DNA of 64,000 nucleotides. Origin: Achromobacter sp. RTa. Lineage in GTDB: Bacteria; Pseudomonadota; Gammaproteobacteria; Burkholderiales; Burkholderiaceae_B. The DNA lies in NCBI RefSeq assembly GCF_000757485.1, contig NZ_JPYO01000043.1:111506-175505 (forward strand). Reading direction: 5' to 3'. Below, piece by piece: positions 17,286-24,896 of the stretch; within the stretch, counting starts at the first letter, position 1; the number at the start of each line of letters is the position of its first letter. The position numbers and the translations under genes were made by a program. A model generated the notes under the pieces. That model made no database searches. It worked only from the letters and a program-made list of their open reading frames with translations, and was not told the origin of the DNA.

Positions 17286-17304
17286 GATAATTATTATTAA
17301 TTAA
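17286..17304. promoter_or_regulatory. Fur-box-like site upstream of the TonB receptor
   Basis: The 19 bases starting GATAATTATTATTA match 12 of 19 positions of the classical Fur consensus, with the first six identical. The site is the most AT-rich point between the receptor and the MarR gene, in promoter position for the receptor. Iron repression is expected but not shown. Confidence 0.5.
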
Positions 17305-17344
17305 TTGTGGAGACGCTGTCAGGAAACGGGGCGATCCCATATGT

Positions 17345-17373
17345 AAAAAAGCCCTGCGGCGTGGCGCCTCCGG
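17345..17373 (-). terminator. Possible terminator downstream of the MarR gene
   Basis: Read on the minus strand, GCC-GGCG-loop-CGCC-GGC (with small internal bulges) is followed by six T residues (plus-strand A-run 17345-17350). The stem is short and bulged, so this is tentative. Confidence 0.3.
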
Positions 17374-17476
17374 CCGGGGAATGCCGAAAAAAAGCCGTGC
17401 TATCAGCGATTTGCAGGTCGTTCACACAGCAGCGATACGGGCTGCCAGTTTGTTGGCGCGGCGCGACAGGCGGGCC

Positions 17477-18001
17477 TTAGGCGTAGCGCGCGCGGCGCGT
17501 GCCGCCTTCGCGGCGGCTGGCCTTGTCCGCGACGATATTGTCTTCGGCCATGCGGCGGCCGCGCTGTTCGATGCGGCCGAGGAAGTCGCGCAGCAGGGCC
17601 ACCTCGTCGGCGCTCAGATCCTGCACGAGGAGATCGTTCAGCCGCGACACTTCGGGCAACAGCCCCTGGTAGCGCGCCACACCCTCGTCCGTCGCCTCCA
17701 CGCGCACCACGCGGCGGTCGGCGCTGTCGTGCAGGCGCCGCAGCCAGCCTTTTTCGCACAGTGCGCCCAGAGTGCGCGACGTGCGGGGCAGGTCCAGCTT
17801 GGCGGCCGCGGCCAGTTCGGCCGAGCTCATGATGCCGCCTTCGACTGCGCAGGCCAGGATGCGCCATTCGCGGCGCGTGATGCCGAATCGTCCTTCGCAC
17901 AGGCGCAGGAAGACGGGATTGGATTGCGACCAGGCCTGGTAGAGCCGGTACATCAGCATGTCCGCAAGATGGCGTTGGCCGGGCGGGGGGACGGTCGGCA
18001 T
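17477..18001 (-). CDS. MarR-family transcriptional regulator
   Basis: A 174-aa winged-helix regulator. FGITRREWRILACAVEGG, ELAAAAKLDLPRTSRTLGALCEKGWLRRLHD and SADRRVVRVEATDEG (about residues 39-106) give the MarR recognition helix and the DxRxxxVxLTxxG wing. MarR proteins respond to small phenolic or other ligands and usually repress the divergent gene. Here the divergent neighbours are the Bug receptor and sulfatase; the 154-base gap (18002-18155) would hold both promoters. The C-terminus is Arg-rich. Confidence 0.88.
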   Translation of the reverse strand: MPTVPPPGQRHLADMLMYRLYQAWSQSNPVFLRLCEGRFGITRREWRILACAVEGGIMSSAELAAAAKLDLPRTSRTLGALCEKGWLRRLHDSADRRVVRVEATDEGVARYQGLLPEVSRLNDLLVQDLSADEVALLRDFLGRIEQRGRRMAEDNIVADKASRREGGTRRARYA

Positions 18002-18155
18002 GGCTGCTTCTCCTTGACGCGCCGCATATCGTTATCGGAAGTCCTGGATTAGATCAACAAATGTCCACGTTGCTAAATTCAATTTTCCTATTTGGGAATC
18101 GGCCAGACAGTGACAACCATAATCGACAGCCGGCCGCTGTCTCCAGGAGAAGGCA

Positions 18156-19130
18156 ATGCGTAAGTGGATGGCAGGGGCCGCGGTCGCGGCAACGCTGGCG
18201 GGGGCCGTCCCGCTGGCCTGTGCGCAAGAGGCGCCGCTGGACGGGGCGCTGACCATTGTGGTGGGGTATCCCCCGGGCGGCAGTTCCGACCGCATCGCGA
18301 GGCTGGTCGCCGATCGGCTGAAGGAGCGGGTCGGCGTGCCAGTGGTGGTCGAGAACAAGACGGGGGCGGGCGGCCGCATCGCGGCCCAGGGGCTGCATGC
18401 GGCTCCCGCCAGCCAGAACGTGCTGATGCTGGCTAATCCCGCCGTCATGGTGGTGGCGCCCCTGGTCTACGCCCAGCCCGGCTACGACGCCCAGCGCGAC
18501 TTCAAGCCCGTGTCGCTGGTCAGCCGCTACAAATTCGCGCTGGCCGTGTCCGCCGGTTCGCCGATCCAGGACCTGGGCGGCCTGCGCCAGTGGCTGCGGG
18601 CGCACCCGGGGCAATTCACGGTGGGCGTGCCCGCCACGGGCAGCCTGCCGCACTTCTTCGCGCTGATGCTGGGCCGTGAAATAGGCCAGGAACCGGAAGT
18701 GGTCGGCTACCGGGGCTCTTCGCCGCTGATCTCCGAGCTGATCGGCGGCATTCTTCCGCAAGGCATCGACACGCTGGATACCCTGCTGCCGCAGCACCGC
18801 GCCGGCAAGATCCGCATCCTGGCCGTTTCGGGCGACACCCGCGACGCCGAACTGAAGGACGTGCCCACGTTCCGCGAGGAGGGCGTGAACCTGGCGGCCG
18901 ACGGCTGGAACGCGTTTTTCGCGCCCGCGGCGATGCCGCAGGCCAAGATCGGGCGCCTGGGCGCGGACATCGCGGCCATCCTGCGCGAGCCCGCCATGCA
19001 GGAAGCCGTGCGCGCGGCCTATCTGGAGCCGGTGGCCCTGGACGCGGGCGGCACTGCCGACGCGCTGGCCGCCTACCGCAAGCAATGGGAGCCGGTGGTG
19101 CGCGCCTCCGGCTTCAAGGCGGAACAATAG
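18156..19130 (+). CDS. Bug-family tripartite tricarboxylate transporter substrate-binding protein
   Basis: A 324-aa periplasmic receptor with signal peptide MRKWMAGAAVAATLAGAVPLACAQ. The mature part shows the Bug hallmarks TIVVGYPPGGSSDRIARLVA, VENKTGAGGRIAAQGLHAA and VGYRGSSPLISELIGG. It is the second Bug gene in the window and differs clearly from the first. It is followed by a sulfatase whose ribosome site overlaps its stop codon, so the bound ligand may be a sulfate or phosphate ester or its product; that link is inferred only from co-transcription. Confidence 0.9.
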   Translation: MRKWMAGAAVAATLAGAVPLACAQEAPLDGALTIVVGYPPGGSSDRIARLVADRLKERVGVPVVVENKTGAGGRIAAQGLHAAPASQNVLMLANPAVMVVAPLVYAQPGYDAQRDFKPVSLVSRYKFALAVSAGSPIQDLGGLRQWLRAHPGQFTVGVPATGSLPHFFALMLGREIGQEPEVVGYRGSSPLISELIGGILPQGIDTLDTLLPQHRAGKIRILAVSGDTRDAELKDVPTFREEGVNLAADGWNAFFAPAAMPQAKIGRLGADIAAILREPAMQEAVRAAYLEPVALDAGGTADALAAYRKQWEPVVRASGFKAEQ

Positions 19131-19138
19131 GAGCGGAG

Positions 19139-20707
19139 ATGAGCGCGGTACAGAACGTATTGTTCATCATGGCGGATCAGCTGCGCGCCGATCACCTGAG
19201 CTGCTACGGCCACCCCTATCTGCAGACCCCCAGCCTGGACGCGCTGGCGGCGCGCGGCGCGCGCTTCGAGCGCGCCTTCGTGAACTCGGGCGTCTGCGGC
19301 CCGTCGCGCATGAGCTACTACACGGGGCGGTATCCGTCGCGCCACGGCGCGACCTGGAACCGTGTGCCCCTGTCGGTGAACGAAATCACGCTGGGCGAGT
19401 ACCTGGCGGGGCAGGGGCGGGAACTGGCGCTGGCCGGCAAGACGCACATCATTCCGGACAGGGCCGGCATGGAGCGGCTGGCCATCGACGGCGCTTCCGA
19501 GCTGGGCGTGCTGCTCGCCCGCGGCGGCTTCACCGAGCTGGACCGCTACGACGGCCACCACACCCCCGGCGAGGAAAGCGGCTATCCCGCTTTCCTGCGC
19601 CGGCATGGCTATGACAGCGCCGACCCGTGGACCGACTATGTCATCGCGGGAGTGGACGCGGACGGCCGTGTCGTAAGCGGCTGGAACATGCGCAACGTGC
19701 ATCTGCCCTCGCGCGTGGCGGAAGCGCATTCCGAGACCGCCTACATGACGGACCAGGCGCTGGACTTCATGAAGCGGCGCGGCGGCCAGCCATGGGTGCT
19801 GCACCTGAGCTACGTGAAGCCGCATTGGCCGTACATGGCGCCGGCCCCTTATCACCAGCGCTACACGGCCGACCAATGCCTGCCGGTGCGGCGCAACCGC
19901 GAGGAGCTGGCGGACGCGCATCCGGTGGTGGCCGCCTACCGGCAGCAGGAAGAGAGCATCAGCTTTTCCACGGACGAGTGCGTGCGCGTGGTGCGGCCCG
20001 CCTATCAAGGCCTGATCCGGCAACTGGACGATCACTTGGGCCGCCTCTTCGACTATATGGAAAGCGCGGGCTTGATGAAGAACACGCTCATTGTGTTCAC
20101 GGCCGATCACGGCGACTTCCTGGGCGATCATTGGCTGGGCGAAAAGGAGCTGTTCTACGACACCGTGCAGCGCGTGCCGTTCATCGTGATGGATCCCTCG
20201 GCGCAAGCCGACGCCACGCGCGGCAAGGCGTTGGCCGACATGGTCGAAAGCGTGGACCTCGTTCCCACGGTGCTGCGCGCCCTGGGAACGCCGGGGCCCG
20301 GCCACCTCCTGGAGGGCAGGGAGCTGCAAACGCTGCTGCACGGCCGGGATGCCGCCGCGCCGTGGCGGGATTGCGTGTTTTCGGAGCTCGACTACAGTTT
20401 TCGCCAGGCGCGCATCCTGCGCGGCAAGACGCCGCAGAACGCGCGCGCCTGGTCGGTGCGGACGGACCGATGGCGCTACGTGCACTGGCTGGACGAGCCC
20501 GAGCAGCTCTTCGACCTGCACGCGGATCCCGACGAGTACCAGGACCTTGGCTGCAGCAGCGCGCATGCGGGCATCCGGCAGGAACTGCGCCAGCGCCTGC
20601 TGGATTGGATGCTGCGCGGCAAGCGCCGCACGACGATCAGCGACGAGGCCGTGGAAAAAGCGACGAATGCCCACAAGCGGGCCGGCGTTTTCTTCGGCCA
20701 GTGGTGA
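19139..20707 (+). CDS. Sulfatase-family hydrolase (arylsulfatase / phosphonate monoester hydrolase group)
   Basis: A 522-aa alkaline-phosphatase-superfamily enzyme. NSGVCGPSRMSYYTGRYPS contains the CxPxR sulfatase signature; Cys53 is the residue normally converted to formylglycine. Metal-binding segments are IMADQLRADHLS near the N-terminus and VFTADHGDFLGDH around residue 320. The long middle region and DRWRYVHW C-terminal block resemble the phosphonate monoester hydrolase/arylsulfatase subgroup and choline-sulfatase-like enzymes. No N-terminal signal peptide is seen, so it is likely cytoplasmic. ATG 19139 was chosen for its overlapping AGGAG ribosome site. Substrate unknown; it follows the Bug receptor by 8 bases and is convergent with fadD. 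Confidence 0.87.
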   Translation: MSAVQNVLFIMADQLRADHLSCYGHPYLQTPSLDALAARGARFERAFVNSGVCGPSRMSYYTGRYPSRHGATWNRVPLSVNEITLGEYLAGQGRELALAGKTHIIPDRAGMERLAIDGASELGVLLARGGFTELDRYDGHHTPGEESGYPAFLRRHGYDSADPWTDYVIAGVDADGRVVSGWNMRNVHLPSRVAEAHSETAYMTDQALDFMKRRGGQPWVLHLSYVKPHWPYMAPAPYHQRYTADQCLPVRRNREELADAHPVVAAYRQQEESISFSTDECVRVVRPAYQGLIRQLDDHLGRLFDYMESAGLMKNTLIVFTADHGDFLGDHWLGEKELFYDTVQRVPFIVMDPSAQADATRGKALADMVESVDLVPTVLRALGTPGPGHLLEGRELQTLLHGRDAAAPWRDCVFSELDYSFRQARILRGKTPQNARAWSVRTDRWRYVHWLDEPEQLFDLHADPDEYQDLGCSSAHAGIRQELRQRLLDWMLRGKRRTTISDEAVEKATNAHKRAGVFFGQW

Positions 20708-20722
20708 GCGCGTCGGGCGCGC

Positions 20723-22426
20723 TCAGGTCTTGGCCGGGGAGCCCGCCTGGGCCCGCGCGGCTTGCTGCGCGGCGGGCTTGAGCTCGCGGCGCAGGATCTT
20801 GCCGACGTTAGTGCGAGGCAGGTCTTCGCGGAACTCCACGTAGCGCGGCACCTTGTAGCCGGTCAGTTGCTGGCGGCAATGCGCGATCAGGGTCTCGGCG
20901 TCCAGGGCCGGGTCCTTGCGGATCACGTACAGCTTGACGGCTTCGCCCGAACGCTCGTCGGGCACGCCCACCGCGGCCACTTCCTTCACGCCGGGATGCA
21001 GGGCGGCCGCGTCCTCGACCTCGTTGGGGTACACGTTGAAGCCTGAGACGAGGATCATGTCTTTCTTGCGGTCTATCAGGAACACGTAGCCGTTCTCGTC
21101 CACGTAGCCGATGTCGCCCGTGCGCAGGAAGCCGTCCGGGTACAGGACCAGCGCGGTTTCGTCGGGGCGCTTCCAATAGCCCTGGGTGACCTGCGGGCCG
21201 CGCACGCAGATCTCGCCGCTTTCCCCTATGCCCAGTTCCCGGCCTTCGTCGTCGCGGATGGAAATGTCGGTGGACGGCACGGGCAGCCCGATCGACCCGG
21301 TGAAGACCTTCACGTCCAGCGGGTTGATCGTGACCGCGGGCGAGGTCTCGGTCAGCCCGTAGGCCTGCGCCAGCGACCGGCCGGTCAGCGCCTGCCAGCG
21401 GTCCGCCACCGAGCGTTGCACCGCCATGCCGCCGCCCATCGTCAGGCGCAGCCGCGAAAAATCCAGGCGCGCGAAATCCGGATTGTTGAGCAGGGCGTTG
21501 AACAGCGTGTTGACGCCCGTGAAGGCGGAGAACGGCACCTTGCGCATTTCCTTGACCAGCCCGGGAATGTCGCGAGGGTTGATGATGAGCAGGTTGCTGG
21601 CGCCCATCTTCATGAAGGTCAGGCAGTTCGCCGTGAGCGCGAAGATGTGATAGAGCGGCAGCGCCGTGACGATGCATTCCTCGCCTTCTGTCACCAGCGG
21701 CCTGACCCAGGCATAGGCCTGGCTGAGATTGGCCACCAGGTTGCCGTGGGTCAGCATGGCGGCCTTGGCCACGCCTGTGGTGCCGCCCGTGTATTGCAGG
21801 CAGGCCAGGTCGCGCTGCTCCAGCTCCACTTCGGCAAAGGGCGCGTCGCGCCCCGCGCGCAGCGCGTCGCCCAGCCTCGTGGCGCCGGGCAGGGACCAGG
21901 CTGGGACCATGCGCTTGACGCGGCGGACCGCGAAGTCCACCAGCCGGCCCTTGAGCGGCCCCAGCAATTCCCCGATGGAGGTCACCAGCACGCGTTCCAC
22001 CGCGGTGCCGGCCCGGGCCTTCTGCAAGATGGCGGCGAAGTTGTCGGCGACCACGATGGCGCGGGCGCCCGAGTCGGCCAGCTGGTGCTGGAGCTCGTGC
22101 GCGGTATAGAGCGGGTTGCAGTTCACGACCACGCAGCCGGCGCGCAGGGCACCGAACAGGCAGACGGGATACTGCAGCAGGTTGGGCATCATGAGGGCGA
22201 CGCGGTCGCCGCGGCGCAGGCCGTTGGCGTGCAGCCATGCCGCGAAGTCCCGGGTCAGCCGGTCGAGTTCCGCATAGCGCATCGACCTGCCCATGCTGAT
22301 GTAGGCGGTCTTGTCCGCGTAGCGCCGGCAACTGTCGCGCACGACCGAGACCAGCGTCGTCGCGCCGTCGATCTCGATCTCCGCGGGCACGCCGGGAGGG
22401 TAGCTTTTCTGCCAGATTCGTTCCAT
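20723..22426 (-). CDS. fadD: Long-chain fatty-acid--CoA ligase
   Basis: A 567-aa AMP-forming ligase with the FadD pattern: RDFAAWLHANGLRRGDRVALMMPN, P-loop QYTGGTTGVAKAAMLTHGN, AYGLTETSP, LRTGDIGYVDENGY, and C-terminal PRTNVGKILRREL containing the adenylation Lys. The N-terminal MERIWQKSYPPGVP is typical of proteobacterial FadD. It converts free fatty acid, ATP and CoA to acyl-CoA at the inner face of the membrane. It is the last gene of the ten-gene fad operon, 14 bases after the chalcone-isomerase-like gene. Confidence 0.93.
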   Translation of the reverse strand: MERIWQKSYPPGVPAEIEIDGATTLVSVVRDSCRRYADKTAYISMGRSMRYAELDRLTRDFAAWLHANGLRRGDRVALMMPNLLQYPVCLFGALRAGCVVVNCNPLYTAHELQHQLADSGARAIVVADNFAAILQKARAGTAVERVLVTSIGELLGPLKGRLVDFAVRRVKRMVPAWSLPGATRLGDALRAGRDAPFAEVELEQRDLACLQYTGGTTGVAKAAMLTHGNLVANLSQAYAWVRPLVTEGEECIVTALPLYHIFALTANCLTFMKMGASNLLIINPRDIPGLVKEMRKVPFSAFTGVNTLFNALLNNPDFARLDFSRLRLTMGGGMAVQRSVADRWQALTGRSLAQAYGLTETSPAVTINPLDVKVFTGSIGLPVPSTDISIRDDEGRELGIGESGEICVRGPQVTQGYWKRPDETALVLYPDGFLRTGDIGYVDENGYVFLIDRKKDMILVSGFNVYPNEVEDAAALHPGVKEVAAVGVPDERSGEAVKLYVIRKDPALDAETLIAHCRQQLTGYKVPRYVEFREDLPRTNVGKILRRELKPAAQQAARAQAGSPAKT

Positions 22427-22440
22427 CGTCGCTATGTGGC

Positions 22441-23031
22441 TCAGTTGCCCAACAGGGCATTCTTAAGGGAGGCCTGCGCGGGCTTGTCGCCCAGCCAGAC
22501 GCGCAACAGGGCGCGGGCGAAGGCGGGGCTGTCGATGCGGCCCCGCGGTTTGCCATTGTCGGTGATCGAGACGCCCCGGGCGTCGAAGTCCAGATCGACC
22601 ACGTCGCCCTCCCGGACGGCTCCGATTTCCGCCATCAGGGCGGACAGGCGATCCGCCGGCGCTTTCAGCGCGGTAAGCTCCTGTGCGGGCGTATTGTCGC
22701 GCAATCCTTCCTGCAGGGCGCCGTCCAGGCTTTTGCTGTCCACGTCGCGCAGCAGCATCAGCCGGACGCGGCGAGGCTTGTCGCTGTCGATGAGGGCGGC
22801 CGCGACGCTGCTTTTCTCGGTGGCGTACAGCGCCGCCACATAGACCTTGACGATGAACTTGGTGCGCACTCCGGCGCCATTGAGCACAAGCTCCTGCCCG
22901 CCCGAGGACAGGGCGGCCGGCACGCTCACGCCGGCGATCTCCACATCGGCGGCTTGCGCGCTGCCGCCGGCCAGGCAGGCCGCCAGCACAAGGCTCAGGG
23001 CGGCGGATCTCGCTCCGGGGATGCTGGGCAT
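22441..23031 (-). CDS. Chalcone-isomerase-fold family protein, secreted
   Basis: A 196-aa protein with signal peptide (MPSIPGARSAALSLVLAACLAGGSAQA). The mature part begins ADVEIAGVSVPAALSSGGQELVLNGAGVRTKF and continues VKVYVAALYATEKS, the bacterial chalcone-isomerase-like (PF16036 type) pattern. Eukaryotic relatives include fatty-acid-binding proteins, and the place in a fad operon suggests fatty-acid binding in the periplasm; this is inference. GGAGGAG is 5 bases before ATG 23031. It overlaps the 3' end of the DUF4442 gene by 37 bases. Confidence 0.8.
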   Translation of the reverse strand: MPSIPGARSAALSLVLAACLAGGSAQAADVEIAGVSVPAALSSGGQELVLNGAGVRTKFIVKVYVAALYATEKSSVAAALIDSDKPRRVRLMLLRDVDSKSLDGALQEGLRDNTPAQELTALKAPADRLSALMAEIGAVREGDVVDLDFDARGVSITDNGKPRGRIDSPAFARALLRVWLGDKPAQASLKNALLGN

Positions 23032-23540
23032 TTGTCTCCTCCTGGGGTCTTCTGCTTGTAGAACTTCTTGTCGGCGATGTAGATCGTGCGTTCGACGACG
23101 GCGTAGACGACGCCTTCCTTGTCCTTCAGCTCCACCGTGTAGTTCCGGGTGGTTTCGTGTTCCAGGGCCAGGAGCCGGCGGATTTCCGCGATTTCTCCGG
23201 GCGGCAGGCGAAAGTCGGCATACAGGGTCGCATAGGCGGGCTTGCGGTACCGGATGGAGGCCGCCTTGTCCCAGACCACGTGATCCGCGCCCAGCGCGGA
23301 CATCAGCATCGTGGGGTGGGCCCCGTCCGTCACCGCGAAGAGCGAGCCGCCGTACATGGATCCGACGATGTTGCGGGTACGGCGCAGCAGCGGCAGCTTG
23401 ATGCGGATGTGCTGGAAATCCGGCGACACGAGCACCACGCGGCCGCCGGTGGCGCGAAACGCCGGATGCAGGTTGAACCCCACCCGCATCAGGCGCGCGC
23501 GCCACTGAGGCGACAGGCTCTTGAACCAATAAGGCTTCAT
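22995..23540 (-). CDS. DUF4442 hotdog-fold protein (possible acyl-CoA thioesterase)
   Basis: A 181-aa protein resembling DUF4442 hotdog proteins: FNLHPAFRATGGRVVLVSPDF, LPLLRRTRNIVGSMYGGSLFAVTDGAHPTML and AVVERTIYIADKK. Members are related to thioesterases and PaaI-like proteins. Its position between fadA and the chalcone-isomerase-like gene suggests hydrolysis of acyl-CoA or a housekeeping role in beta-oxidation. I used ATG 23540, which gives the family N-terminus MKPYWFKSLSPQWRARLM; upstream frame residues look non-coding. The last 37 bases overlap the next gene. Confidence 0.72.
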   Translation of the reverse strand: MKPYWFKSLSPQWRARLMRVGFNLHPAFRATGGRVVLVSPDFQHIRIKLPLLRRTRNIVGSMYGGSLFAVTDGAHPTMLMSALGADHVVWDKAASIRYRKPAYATLYADFRLPPGEIAEIRRLLALEHETTRNYTVELKDKEGVVYAVVERTIYIADKKFYKQKTPGGDKCPASPERDPPP

Positions 23541-23557
23541 GTTGCCGGCCGCGGCGC

Positions 23558-24754
23558 CTACATGGCCTCGAACAGGCCGGCGGCGCCCATGCCGGTGCCG
23601 ATGCACATGGTCACCAGGCCGTACTTGCCGCCGGTGCGGCGCAGGCCATGGGTGATCGTGGCCGTGCGGATCGCGCCGGTCGCGCCCAGCGGGTGGCCCA
23701 GCGCGATGGCGCCGCCCAGGGGGTTCACCTTGGCCGGGTCCAGCTTCAGTTCGCGGATGACGGCCAGGGACTGGGCGGCGAAGGCTTCGTTCAGTTCGAT
23801 CCAGTCCAGGTCGTCCTGTGAAATGCCGGTGCGCGCCAGCACCTTGGGGATCGCCGCGACGGGGCCGATGCCCATGACCTCGGGCGGCACGCCGGCCACG
23901 GCGAATCCGGCGAAGCGCGCCAGCGGGCTGAGGTTGAACTCGCGCAGGATGCGGTCCGACACCAGCACCACGGCGGCGGCGCCATCCGACATCTGCGAGC
24001 TGTTGCCGGCCGTCACGCTGCCGCGCGCGGCGAATACGGGCTTCAGCCGGGCAAGCGCCTCGGCGCTGCTGTCGGGGCGCGGGCCTTCGTCCACCTCGAC
24101 CAACCGGCGCACGACGCGCACGGCGCCGCTGGCGTCGGGCAGGTGGGACACCACTTCGTAGGGCGTGGTCTCGGCCCGGAAATGCCCGGCGGCGATGGCC
24201 GCGCAGGCCTTTTGGTGCGAGGCCAGGGCGAAGGCGTCCTGGTCCTCGCGCGAGACCTTCCAGCGCTCGGCGACCTTTTCGCCCGTCAAGCCCATGCCGA
24301 ACGCCATGCCGATGTTTTCATCGTGCGCGAAGATGGCCGGGTTCATCGACACCTTGTTGCCCATGATCTGCGGCATGGCGCTCATGGATTCGGTGCCGGC
24401 GCCGATCATGATGTCGGCCTCGCCCATGCGGATGCGCGAGGCGGCGTCGGCGACGGCTTGCAGTCCCGAGGCGCAGAAGCGGTTCACGGTGACGCCGGCC
24501 ACGCTTTGCGGCAGGCCGGCAAGCAACAGACCGATGCGGGCCACGTTCATCCCTTGCTCGGCCTCGGGCATGGCGCAACCCGCGATCACGTCTTCGATGC
24601 GGGCGTGATCCAGCCCCGGCACCTGCGCCAGCGCGCCGTTCAGCGCGGCGGCCAGCATGTCGTCGGGGCGGGTGGTGGCGTAGGCGCCGTTGCGCTTGCC
24701 CACCGGCAGGCGCGTTGCGGCGACGATGTAGGCGTCTTGAATCTGCTTGCTCAT
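23558..24754 (-). CDS. fadA: Acetyl-CoA C-acyltransferase (3-ketoacyl-CoA thiolase)
   Basis: A 398-aa thiolase. The nucleophile is Cys94 in NRFCASGLQ; the general-base His lies in GGAIALGHPLGATGA and the second Cys in TMCIGTGMGAAGLF at the C-terminus. WIELNEAFAAQSLAV is also diagnostic. It cleaves 3-ketoacyl-CoA with CoA to acetyl-CoA and a shortened acyl-CoA. I chose ATG 24754 (MSKQIQDAYIVAATR) with AAGGAA upstream; a longer start at 24775 adds seven non-conserved residues. It follows the fadN-like gene after a 142-base gap with hairpins. Confidence 0.93.
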   Translation of the reverse strand: MSKQIQDAYIVAATRLPVGKRNGAYATTRPDDMLAAALNGALAQVPGLDHARIEDVIAGCAMPEAEQGMNVARIGLLLAGLPQSVAGVTVNRFCASGLQAVADAASRIRMGEADIMIGAGTESMSAMPQIMGNKVSMNPAIFAHDENIGMAFGMGLTGEKVAERWKVSREDQDAFALASHQKACAAIAAGHFRAETTPYEVVSHLPDASGAVRVVRRLVEVDEGPRPDSSAEALARLKPVFAARGSVTAGNSSQMSDGAAAVVLVSDRILREFNLSPLARFAGFAVAGVPPEVMGIGPVAAIPKVLARTGISQDDLDWIELNEAFAAQSLAVIRELKLDPAKVNPLGGAIALGHPLGATGAIRTATITHGLRRTGGKYGLVTMCIGTGMGAAGLFEAM

Positions 24755-24825
24755 AGTGGTTCCTTGTGTGTCCATGGCACATGGCCTCCCGCATTCCGCT
24801 GCCTTACCTCATCGGGGCCGCGCGG

Positions 24826-24884
24826 ATCCGGCTTTGCCGGTCCGCAGCCGGCGCCCCCTTGCAGGGGGAAGCGCCGAAGGCGCT
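24826..24884. repeat. Three short hairpins between fadN-like gene and fadA
   Basis: CCGGC-TTT-GCCGG, CCCCC-TTGCA-GGGGG (24854-24868) and AGCGCC-GAA-GGCGCT (24870-24884) sit in tandem in the only sizeable gap inside the fad operon. No T-run follows. This looks like an intergenic palindromic element that could affect mRNA processing; it shares a C-rich/G-rich flavour, though not sequence identity, with the 84-bp repeats near 49.4 kb. Confidence 0.5.
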
Positions 24885-24896
24885 GCGGGGGTGGGC

